Origin: Phyllobacterium pellucidum
GTDB taxonomy: Bacteria; Pseudomonadota; Alphaproteobacteria; Rhizobiales; Rhizobiaceae
Direction of reading: 5' to 3'
Assembly: GCF_013327855.1 (NCBI RefSeq)
Contig: NZ_JABUMX010000003.1
Location: 1 to 64,000 of the forward strand
DNA length: 64,000 bases
This document shows positions 57,081 through 64,000 of this stretch, in pieces. Below the pieces are notes generated by a model. It was not told the DNA's origin. It saw nothing but the letters and a program-made list of their open reading frames with translations, and ran no database searches. The position numbers and the translations under genes were made by a program. Numbering within the stretch: position 1 is the stretch's first letter; every line of letters starts with the position of its first letter.

Positions 57081-59645
57081 ATGACCGATCAACACCCCGA
57101 CCAACGGGACGCTGAAGGGGTCAGGTTCGATATTTTCAGAAGTATCGATCGCCTCCGTTTGTCCACATGGGTCGCGATCAGTTTCGAGCGCCTGTGGCCG
57201 CTGCTGCTGCCGTTCCTGCTGCTGGGCGGCGTCTTTCTTTGCCTGTCCTGGTTTGGAATATTCCGGCTGATGCCGGATCTCTTGCGCCTCGGTACACTGG
57301 CGCTTTTCCTAATCGGACTCATGCCGTGCTTCTATTTCCTTTTGAAGTTCCGCCTGCCGGATCAGGAGGAGATCGATGCGCGGCTCGAAAAGGTCAATGC
57401 CCTCGACCATCAGCCAATCACCGTGCAGTCGGAAGAATTGGCGACGAGCAGCTCCGACCCCTTCGCCCGCGCACTCTGGGACGAGCACCGCCGGCGGATG
57501 GCCGAACGCATTCGCAATCTCAAGAGCGACCTGCCGCAGACACGTGTTCCCGAAATCGACCCGTGGGGTTTGCGCGCGATCGTCGGCCTGTTTCTGGTGA
57601 TTGCTTTTGCCTTCTCAGGCGGACCTTTGGGCGGGCACATCAGCGATGCTTTCCGCAGCCATGGCGGTAGCAACGTGGCGCCGCCGCGCATCGATGCCTG
57701 GGTCACGCCGCCGCGTTATACCGGGCGCGCGCCGCTGTTCCTGACGTCGGCAGCCAACACCGCCGAGAAACAGTTCACGGTTCCGGAAGGCAGCATCCTC
57801 ACTATCCGCGTCATTGGCGGAAACAGTACGGAGAAGGTGACACTGCGACCACAAGGCGGAATTGCCGCGGACGTTGCTGCCAAGCAGGAAGGCAAGCAGC
57901 CTGAAGGCGAGGCCGTGAAGGACAGGCCGCGCAATTTCGAAATGTCGCTCGGCGCGACCAGCACCGTCGCGCTGTTTGTCGATGGCCGCGGCAACGCCGA
58001 ATGGACCTTCTCCGTCATCCCGGATGAGCCGCCTTCGATCCGCTTCACCAAGGACCCGTCGAGCGCGGCAAACGGGACGATGGAGGTGACCTACGAAATC
58101 AAGGATGATTACGGCGCGGTCAGTGCCGCCGCCAGGATGGAACAGGCCAAGCCTGCCGACAATGACGCCCGCCCGCTCTACAATGCGCCGGATCTTCCGC
58201 TTGCACTGCCCCGCCGCGGCGAAGCGGCAAAGGAGACCAAGACCACCAAGGACCTTACGGAGCATCCATGGGCGGGCTCCGAAATCCGCATGACGCTTGT
58301 TGCCACCGATGACGCCAAGCAGGAGGCGCGCAGCGAAACCAAGACGCTCATCATGCCTGAGCGGCCGTTCGCCAATCCACTGGCCCGTGCGGTAATCGAG
58401 CAGCGCCGCAACCTGGCGCTGAATGCCAACGCCCGGCAGGATGTGCTCAACACGCTGGACGCAATCACGATGTGGCCGGAAGAAACCATCAAGAATGCCT
58501 CGCATTATCTTGCCTTGCGCAGCGTCCACACACGGCTCGACATTGCCCGCACCGATGACCAGTTGCGCGATGTTGTCGCCTATATGTGGCAGGTCGCGCG
58601 CGGCATAGAGGATGGCGCCCTTTCTGACGCTGAACGGCGGCTGCGTGAAGCGCAGGAAGCGTTGAAACAGGCGTTGGAACGGGGCGCGAGCCAGGAAGAA
58701 ATCGAACGCCGCATGGCCGAACTGCGCCAGGCGATGAACCAGTATCTGCGCGAATTTGCTGAAAAGGCGCAGAAAAATCCCAACATGGCGCAAACACCGA
58801 ACCAGAACATGCAGGAACTGCGCCAGGAAGACCTCGACCGCATGCTCGACCAGATCGAGGATCTTGCCAAGCAGGGTTCGCGCGATCAAGCGCAACAGTT
58901 GCTCTCCGAATTGGAGAACATGCTCAACAACCTGCAGATGGGGCAGAACCAGCGTGGTCAGAACGGCCAGCAAGGTCAGATGCGCCAGCAGATGGACAAG
59001 CTCGGCGAATTGATGCGGCGCCAGCAGGACATGATGAACCAGACCCACCGCCTTGAGCAGCAACGCCAGAACGGCATGCAGCAGGACTACGGCCAGAATG
59101 GTCAACAAGGGCAAAATGGCCAGCAGGGCAACCAGGGCCAGATGTCAGATCAGGAGATCGAGAACGCCTTGCGCGGCCTGCAGGAAGGGCAGAACAAGCT
59201 CAGATCCGATCTCGACCAGATGATGGACGATCTTAAGGGCCTCGGCATCAATCCGGGCAAGGACTTCGGCGATGCCGGCAAATCAATGGGCGATGCCGGC
59301 AAGTCGCTCGGCGAAGCTGATGGAGGGCAGGCGCTCGACCAGCAAAGCAACGCGCTTGACGCCTTGCGCCGCGGCGGCCAGGACATGATGAAACAGATGC
59401 AACAGGCGATGGGTCAGGAGGGCCAGACCGGACCGGAAGGACGCCAGCAAAACGGCCGGCTCGATCCGCTCGGCCGCGAGCGCCGCACTGGCGGCATCGA
59501 CGACGGCACCAGCACAAAGGTCCCCGGCGAAATCGATATCCAGCGGGCGCGCGAGATCCTGGATGCCATCCGCCGCAGGCTTGGCAATGCGCTGAGCCCG
59601 CAGATGGAAAAGGACTATCTCGAGCGGCTATTGAAGTTCGATTAA
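57081..59645 (+). CDS. TIGR02302/DUF4175 family membrane protein
   Basis: An 854-residue protein of a family restricted, as far as I know, to Alphaproteobacteria. Three N-terminal membrane helices (about 30-55, 58-82 and 155-175) precede a large periplasmic part with an Ig-like stretch (about 190-420), helical repeats rich in Gln and Arg, and a striking Gln/Asn/Gly/Met stretch (about 610-700) in which N-G-Q-Q-G-Q is repeated. No enzyme motif is seen. GGAG five bases before the ATG fixes the start. Position after argH-lptM-lysA is conserved. An envelope role is inference. Confidence 0.87.
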   Translation: MTDQHPDQRDAEGVRFDIFRSIDRLRLSTWVAISFERLWPLLLPFLLLGGVFLCLSWFGIFRLMPDLLRLGTLALFLIGLMPCFYFLLKFRLPDQEEIDARLEKVNALDHQPITVQSEELATSSSDPFARALWDEHRRRMAERIRNLKSDLPQTRVPEIDPWGLRAIVGLFLVIAFAFSGGPLGGHISDAFRSHGGSNVAPPRIDAWVTPPRYTGRAPLFLTSAANTAEKQFTVPEGSILTIRVIGGNSTEKVTLRPQGGIAADVAAKQEGKQPEGEAVKDRPRNFEMSLGATSTVALFVDGRGNAEWTFSVIPDEPPSIRFTKDPSSAANGTMEVTYEIKDDYGAVSAAARMEQAKPADNDARPLYNAPDLPLALPRRGEAAKETKTTKDLTEHPWAGSEIRMTLVATDDAKQEARSETKTLIMPERPFANPLARAVIEQRRNLALNANARQDVLNTLDAITMWPEETIKNASHYLALRSVHTRLDIARTDDQLRDVVAYMWQVARGIEDGALSDAERRLREAQEALKQALERGASQEEIERRMAELRQAMNQYLREFAEKAQKNPNMAQTPNQNMQELRQEDLDRMLDQIEDLAKQGSRDQAQQLLSELENMLNNLQMGQNQRGQNGQQGQMRQQMDKLGELMRRQQDMMNQTHRLEQQRQNGMQQDYGQNGQQGQNGQQGNQGQMSDQEIENALRGLQEGQNKLRSDLDQMMDDLKGLGINPGKDFGDAGKSMGDAGKSLGEADGGQALDQQSNALDALRRGGQDMMKQMQQAMGQEGQTGPEGRQQNGRLDPLGRERRTGGIDDGTSTKVPGEIDIQRAREILDAIRRRLGNALSPQMEKDYLERLLKFD

Positions 59646-60184
59646 GCGTCGTCAGTCACGGCGCCGACATAGGGCAGCTGCCGGTACGAGTGACCGACAT
59701 CCATGCCATAGCCGACGACGAAATAGTCCGGGCATTCAAAACCCTTGAAATCGGCCTCGATATCCGTCTTGCGCTTGACGCTCTTGTCGAGAAGCACGGC
59801 AATGGAAACGCTGCGGGCGCCGCGCGCCAGCATCAGTTCGCGCGTGAATTTAAGAGTCTTGCCCGATTCCAGAATGTCATCGATCAACAGCACATCGCGT
59901 CCATGCACATCGCTGTCAATATCACGCAAGAGGTGCACTTCGCCGCTCTCGGTTCCCTTGCCGTAACTCGATACGGTTATAAATTCGACATCGGGTTCCG
60001 CGCCCGCGTCGTGCATGGCGCGGATCAGGTCGGCCGCAAAGATGAACGATCCCTTGAGGATGGAAATGACGAGGAGGTTCTGGAAGTTACGACCGACAAT
60101 GGCCTTTGCAAGTTCGAGGTTCCGCTCTGCGATCGTTTCGGCGCTGAATAGAACGTCAATGTTTCTTCCGCTGACCTTTGGCAT
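59642..60184 (-). CDS. hpt: Hypoxanthine phosphoribosyltransferase
   Basis: A 180-residue purine-salvage enzyme converting hypoxanthine (and guanine) to nucleotides. The PRPP loop is DVLLIDDILESGKTL, and the early VISILKGSFIFAADL loop is present. The open frame runs 25 codons further, but GGAAAG upstream of the ATG before PKVSGRNIDV sets the start. Its stop codon shares the bases TTAA with the stop of the convergent DUF4175 gene. Confidence 0.95.
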   Translation of the reverse strand: MPKVSGRNIDVLFSAETIAERNLELAKAIVGRNFQNLLVISILKGSFIFAADLIRAMHDAGAEPDVEFITVSSYGKGTESGEVHLLRDIDSDVHGRDVLLIDDILESGKTLKFTRELMLARGARSVSIAVLLDKSVKRKTDIEADFKGFECPDYFVVGYGMDVGHSYRQLPYVGAVTDDA

Positions 60185-60280
60185 GCGTGTCTTTCCGGTT
60201 TCATATACGGGCTGGTTGCGCAGATGCGCTCTATAGCCTGATCCTGAGGCAAAAAGCAAAGTTGAACATGTGCGGGCGGC

Positions 60281-60574
60281 TTACTGTCCGATAAAAAGCA
60301 CGTGCCCGCCAGCGATCCAAAATGCCGACAGGGCCGCCAAAGCGACGACCAGCCAGTAGCCAAAACCGGGAAGGTTAGGACGGCGCGAAACGCCAGGAGT
60401 GAATATTGCAAAGCCGCCTGCCGTTGCAGCCACCTCAGCATGTGCGTCGATCGCGCTTCCACCTGGCATTATCGTTTCGAACGAAGCGTCTTCGATTTCG
60501 GAAATGGCGAATGCCTGCGCCGACGCAATATTCATGGCCTCGTTCGCAAGCGGTGCTGCAGATTGTGCATTCAT
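60281..60574 (-). CDS. Small C-tail-anchored membrane protein, unknown function
   Basis: A 97-residue protein with an Ala-rich, mildly acidic N-terminal part and a single membrane helix at about 73-93. It has no family I recognise. GCGGAAAA lies upstream of the ATG. It sits between hpt and the divergent ftsEX; proximity alone does not link it to division. Confidence 0.68.
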   Translation of the reverse strand: MNAQSAAPLANEAMNIASAQAFAISEIEDASFETIMPGGSAIDAHAEVAATAGGFAIFTPGVSRRPNLPGFGYWLVVALAALSAFWIAGGHVLFIGQ

Positions 60575-60743
60575 CTGGTTTTCCGCTCACCCTGCCATGT
60601 TGCAGTCATGTTTATCCGAATCATGCGCAGGAGCCTAGCGCGCAAAAATTAACGTTTCGGCTGTTGTTCAGGCATGTTGATGGGTGGTCAAATCTGTCCG
60701 CGCCAAATAAAACGGGCATGGATTTGAGATTGGAAAACTACGC

Positions 60744-61403
60744 TTGATTCGCTTTGAGAATGTCGGACTGCGATACGGGATGGGCCCGGAGGTGCTGCGT
60801 GATGTCAGCCTCCATATCTCGCCCCGCTCGTTCCAGTTTCTGACCGGTCCCTCTGGCGCCGGCAAGACCTCGCTGCTGCGTCTCCTCTTCATGACGCTGA
60901 AGCCGACACGCGGTCTGATTACGGTTTTCGGCAAGGACATTGCCACCATCTCATCGAAGGAAATGCCGCTGCTGCGCCGCCGCATCGGCGTCGTCTTCCA
61001 GGATTTCCGCCTTCTCGATCACATGACGACCTATCAGAATGTAGCGCTGCCGCTGCGTGTGCGCGGCAAGGAAGAGGCGACATACCGCGCCGAAGTCGAG
61101 GAACTCTTGCACTGGGTCGGCCTTGGCGAGCGCATGCACGTGCTCCCGCCCGTTCTCTCCGGCGGTGAGAAGCAGCGCGCGGCAATCGCCCGCGCCCTCA
61201 TTGACCAGCCCGAGATTCTGCTTGCCGACGAGCCTACGGGCAATGTCGATCCGCCGCTGGCGCGGCGGCTGTTGCGGCTCTTTGGCGAGCTTAATCGTTC
61301 CGGCACCGCCGTTGTCATCGCCACCCACGATCTCACGCTGATGGACCAGATCAATGCGCGGCGCATGATCCTCGATCAGGGGAGGCTCGACATCTATGAT
61401 TGA
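60744..61403 (+). CDS. ftsE: Cell division ATP-binding protein FtsE
   Basis: A 219-residue ABC ATPase. Walker A GPSGAGKT, signature LSGGEKQRAAIARA, Walker B ILLADEPTG and the switch His in ATHD are complete. With FtsX it controls peptidoglycan hydrolases at the division site. It starts with TTG, with GGAAAA upstream. The end overlaps ftsX by 8 bases. Confidence 0.95.
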   Translation: MIRFENVGLRYGMGPEVLRDVSLHISPRSFQFLTGPSGAGKTSLLRLLFMTLKPTRGLITVFGKDIATISSKEMPLLRRRIGVVFQDFRLLDHMTTYQNVALPLRVRGKEEATYRAEVEELLHWVGLGERMHVLPPVLSGGEKQRAAIARALIDQPEILLADEPTGNVDPPLARRLLRLFGELNRSGTAVVIATHDLTLMDQINARRMILDQGRLDIYD

Positions 61404-62382
61404 CGCCGCCCGCCTCAAGGAACAGGCGTTCTCCGCCATTGGCGTCCTTGTCGCGCGTGTGCGCGGCGGCAACGGCCAGGCGCCGATCGTTCCTGCAGGC
61501 AATGTCGTCGGACATGCTCTGATGATCGTGATTGCCATCATGACCTTTCTTGCCTGCCTCACAATAGGCGCCGTCAGCCTTGTCCAATCGACAGCGGCCA
61601 CCTGGCAGAGTCAGATTTCGACTGAAGCCACCATCCAGATACGCCCCGTCGAGGGCGAGGACATGGAAGCGCTGCTCGCCAAGGCAAGTGGTATTGCGCA
61701 AGGTTTCGCCGGCGTGAAGGCAACGCGGATCATCGACAGGGCAGCGACGGCGCGGCTGCTTGAGCCGTGGCTCGGCACCGGGCTCGACATTGATGAACTC
61801 CCGGTGCCGCGCCTCGTTGTCGTGACGCTCGACGAGGCCGCCCTGCCCGATTTTGCCGCCATCCGCGCCGCGCTCGTCAAGGATGTGCCGGGGGCAAGCT
61901 TCGACGACCACCGCAACTGGGTGGACCGCCTCGTCTCAATGGCCCGCTCGACCGTGCTTATCGGCACCGCGGTCCTTGCCCTCGTCGTGGCGGCGACAGT
62001 GCTTACGGTTATCTTCGCAACGCGCGGCGCCATGGCGGGCAACGGCCATATCATCGAGGTGCTGCATTTCATCGGCGCTGAACAGAAGTTCGTTGCCCGC
62101 CAGTTCGAGAGGCATTTCTTCTGGACCGCGCTCAAGGGAGCACTCTGCGGCGGCGCGCTCGCGATAGCCATTTTCCTGATGATTGCGTGGTGGTCGTCGC
62201 GCAATCTCGCCACGCCTGAGGCAGATCAGGCGACCGCGCTTTTCGGCAATTTTTCCATCGGATCGAGCGGCTATACCGGTGTTGTCCTTATTATTCTGGC
62301 GGTCAGCGTCCTCACGATGATTACAACGCGAATGACGGTCATTGCACATTTAAGACAGGTGGACAGACGCGACGAAACCTAA
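61396..62382 (+). CDS. ftsX: Cell division permease-like protein FtsX
   Basis: A 328-residue membrane partner of FtsE with the expected four helices: one near 35-60, then, after a periplasmic loop (about 65-170) that should contact wall-hydrolase activators, three in the C-terminal half. The last helix ends near residue 318. It overlaps ftsE by 8 bases, a usual translational coupling. M23 hydrolases such as that at 782-2734 belong to the class FtsEX regulates, but a direct link is inference. Confidence 0.93.
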   Translation: MIDAARLKEQAFSAIGVLVARVRGGNGQAPIVPAGNVVGHALMIVIAIMTFLACLTIGAVSLVQSTAATWQSQISTEATIQIRPVEGEDMEALLAKASGIAQGFAGVKATRIIDRAATARLLEPWLGTGLDIDELPVPRLVVVTLDEAALPDFAAIRAALVKDVPGASFDDHRNWVDRLVSMARSTVLIGTAVLALVVAATVLTVIFATRGAMAGNGHIIEVLHFIGAEQKFVARQFERHFFWTALKGALCGGALAIAIFLMIAWWSSRNLATPEADQATALFGNFSIGSSGYTGVVLIILAVSVLTMITTRMTVIAHLRQVDRRDET

Positions 62383-62406
62383 CTTTGTTAATTTAGTTTC
62401 AGTAAC

Positions 62407-63201
62407 ATGGATTTGGCAAAAGGCCCCTGCAAGGCCGCGGTTGACCTCCATTTGAAAGACATATCTCAGACAAGGCAATTTGCGCGCAAGATGAACGGCG
62501 TGAACGACAGCAACGGCAACCAGGATTCCGACGATATGAGACGTGATGGGCGGGTCGTGACATTCGTCCGCAATCGCATCGTCTTGCCTTTGTTCGTCCT
62601 CGCAATTCTTGCCCTCGGACTGTTCATCGGCGGCTTCATCATTTTCAGCGATCGGGTGACGATGATGGAACCGCCCGATTTGACCGAGCCGGCCGATGGG
62701 ATCGTCGTTCTCACGGGCGGTTATTCGCGTATCGAGGGGGCGCTCGACCTGCTCAAGAACAAGCGCGGCAAGCGGCTTTTCATCAGCGGCGTTCATGCCT
62801 CGGCCAACCGCGCCGAATTGCAAAGGGTCACGGGCGGCGATGCGGAACTGTTCGACTGCTGCGTCGATCTGGACCGTTCGGCACTCGACACCATCGGCAA
62901 TGCCGAAGAGAGCGTCAAATGGGCCAATGCGAACAATTACAAGCGGGTGATCGTCGTCACCAACAACTACCATATCCCGCGCACCATGGTCGAACTCACC
63001 CATGCCTCGCAGGATATCGAATTCATTCCCTATCCGATCATCAATAGCAACCTGCGTGATGGCGACTGGATATCGCGCGGCCTGATCGTGCGCGTACTCT
63101 TCGTCGAATACGTCAAATATCTCGGCGCTGTCCTGCGCTCCAATCTGCCCGACAGTCTGTCCGATGCCACCGCGTCACTTCTGCACCGTTTTAAGGGGTA
63201 A
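62407..63201 (+). CDS. YdcF family (DUF218) membrane protein
   Basis: A 264-residue protein with one helix (about 57-80) and a DUF218 domain (about 98-245), seen in ADGIVVLTGGYSRIEGALDLL, STD-like NRAELQ and VVTNNYHIPRTMVEL. Members include ElyC/SanA-type envelope proteins. The start is uncertain: the ATG at 62407 lacks a ribosome site, while an ATG at 62536 (giving 221 residues) has AGGA ten bases upstream and also keeps the helix. It is 24 bases after ftsX and before plsC, so probably one transcript. Confidence 0.87.
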   Translation: MDLAKGPCKAAVDLHLKDISQTRQFARKMNGVNDSNGNQDSDDMRRDGRVVTFVRNRIVLPLFVLAILALGLFIGGFIIFSDRVTMMEPPDLTEPADGIVVLTGGYSRIEGALDLLKNKRGKRLFISGVHASANRAELQRVTGGDAELFDCCVDLDRSALDTIGNAEESVKWANANNYKRVIVVTNNYHIPRTMVELTHASQDIEFIPYPIINSNLRDGDWISRGLIVRVLFVEYVKYLGAVLRSNLPDSLSDATASLLHRFKG

Positions 63202-63284
63202 TTTCACGGGCGCCGGTTTGCCGGTTCACGGCCACGCTGAATTGGTATAACGAAGACCGCAAGCCGACAGCACCAGAGACCCTC

Positions 63285-64000
63285 ATGACGATCATCCGGT
63301 CACTTCTCTTCAACACCGCCTTCTATCTCAACCTGATCATCCAGATGATCATCTTTACGCCCTTCTACTTCCTCAGCCCGCGCAAGCAGGCCTGGATCAT
63401 CCCCAAGAACTGGGCAAAATCCAATCTCTGGCTGCAGAAGGTCATTGCGGGCGCGGAGCCCCTGATCGAAGGGTTGGAAAACCTCCCGGACGGCCCCTAT
63501 ATCTGCGCGCCGAAGCACCAGTCGTTCTGGGATACCTATGCCTTCCTGCCGCACATCGCCGACCCGGTCTATATTCTCAAGCGCGAACTGACGTGGATCC
63601 CGCTATTCGGCTGGTATATCGCCAAGATGAAAATGGTGCCGATCGACCGCGGCAGGCGTTCAGCGGCGATGAAAGCCGCAGTACGGGGTGCTCGCGATGC
63701 CATTGCGGACAACCGGCAGCTGATGATCTACCCGGAGGGTACCCGGACGGCTCCCGGTGCTCCGCCGCATTACAAATACGGCGTTGCCCACATCTATGGC
63801 GAACTCGGCGTCCCTGTGGTGCCAATTGCCCATAATGCCGGGCTTTTCTGGCCGCGCCGCAAATTCTTGCGCTACCCCGGAATAATCCGCTGCCGTATCC
63901 TGCCGCCGATCCAGCCGGGTCTCGACAACGACGCCTTCCTCAAAAAGCTGGAAGAGGTCACGGAAGCTGCATGCGACGAGCTATTGATCGCAACGGCGAA
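63285..64000 (+). CDS. plsC: 1-acyl-sn-glycerol-3-phosphate acyltransferase, partial
   Basis: The gene runs off the right edge; 238 complete codons are visible with no stop. A hydrophobic N-terminus is followed by the H-x4-D motif in KHQSFWD, a second block VPIDRG, and the PEGTR motif, which together define PlsC-type acyltransferases making phosphatidate. It is the last of the run ftsE, ftsX, ydcF, plsC. The remaining C-terminus cannot be judged. Confidence 0.9.
   Translation, partial: MTIIRSLLFNTAFYLNLIIQMIIFTPFYFLSPRKQAWIIPKNWAKSNLWLQKVIAGAEPLIEGLENLPDGPYICAPKHQSFWDTYAFLPHIADPVYILKRELTWIPLFGWYIAKMKMVPIDRGRRSAAMKAAVRGARDAIADNRQLMIYPEGTRTAPGAPPHYKYGVAHIYGELGVPVVPIAHNAGLFWPRRKFLRYPGIIRCRILPPIQPGLDNDAFLKKLEEVTEAACDELLIATA

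Noticed and set aside
57615..59114. A 499-residue open frame opposite the DUF4175 gene
   Set aside because: It arises from Gln codons read as Leu/Val on the other strand, giving a Leu/His-rich nonsense protein with no domain.

Overview
The window is about 60% G+C and reads as a chromosome segment of an alphaproteobacterium of the Hyphomicrobiales (Rhizobiales), most like the Brucellaceae/Phyllobacteriaceae. The clues are the gene set and its order: a DUF4167 protein, the nitrogen-PTS enzyme I (ptsP) next to lysC, prfA and prmC, a DUF4175/TIGR02302 protein after argH-lptM-lysA, ftsEX preceded by hpt, and secA divergent from a parvulin and argJ. No species can be named from sequence alone.

Layout. 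1-781 holds no recognisable gene. 782-4156 carries two cell-wall enzymes (M23 endopeptidase, L,D-transpeptidase). 4332-8056 has clpB behind a heat-shock (RpoH-type) promoter, and a DUF4167 gene. 8352-13940 is a leftward block lysC, ptsP, prfA, prmC. A vapBC toxin-antitoxin pair (14164-14885) sits between lysC and ubiG. 15684-20355 holds an EamA exporter, DUF1178, a nitrilase-family amidase, grxC, comF, a methyltransferase and a small membrane protein. 20454-26881 holds mutT, an acetyltransferase, argJ and a parvulin (all leftward), divergent from secA.

27019-37663 is more accessory. It contains a translationally coupled flippase/acetyltransferase pair, a secreted alpha/beta hydrolase, a divergent DJ-1/GlxA pair with an 18-bp palindrome between them, an outer-membrane-type protein followed by a decayed paralogue with a one-base frameshift, and a 52-aa lipoprotein. 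It ends with a P-type Zn/Cd ATPase, its MerR regulator and a damaged ykvA. These last three genes lie between tRNA-Leu(CAA) (37618-37702) and an exact 15-bp copy of that tRNA's 3' end at 34336-34350. That is the signature of a small integrated element with no integrase left, and it is the most interesting observation in the window.

37948-51256 returns to housekeeping functions: YqaA, dsbB, HNH nuclease, 3-methyladenine glycosylase, gluQ, EamA, YihY, SDR, HIG1-like protein, cobalamin adenosyltransferase, rhomboid, etfBA, 3-hydroxybutyryl-CoA dehydrogenase, TerC, ExoD and YaiI. 51302-64000 holds a DEAD-box helicase, a TlpA thioredoxin, argH, lptM, lysA, a DUF4175 protein, hpt, a small membrane protein, ftsE-ftsX, a YdcF protein and the start of a plsC gene cut by the window end. 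No rRNA, CRISPR array, transposase or prophage gene was seen.
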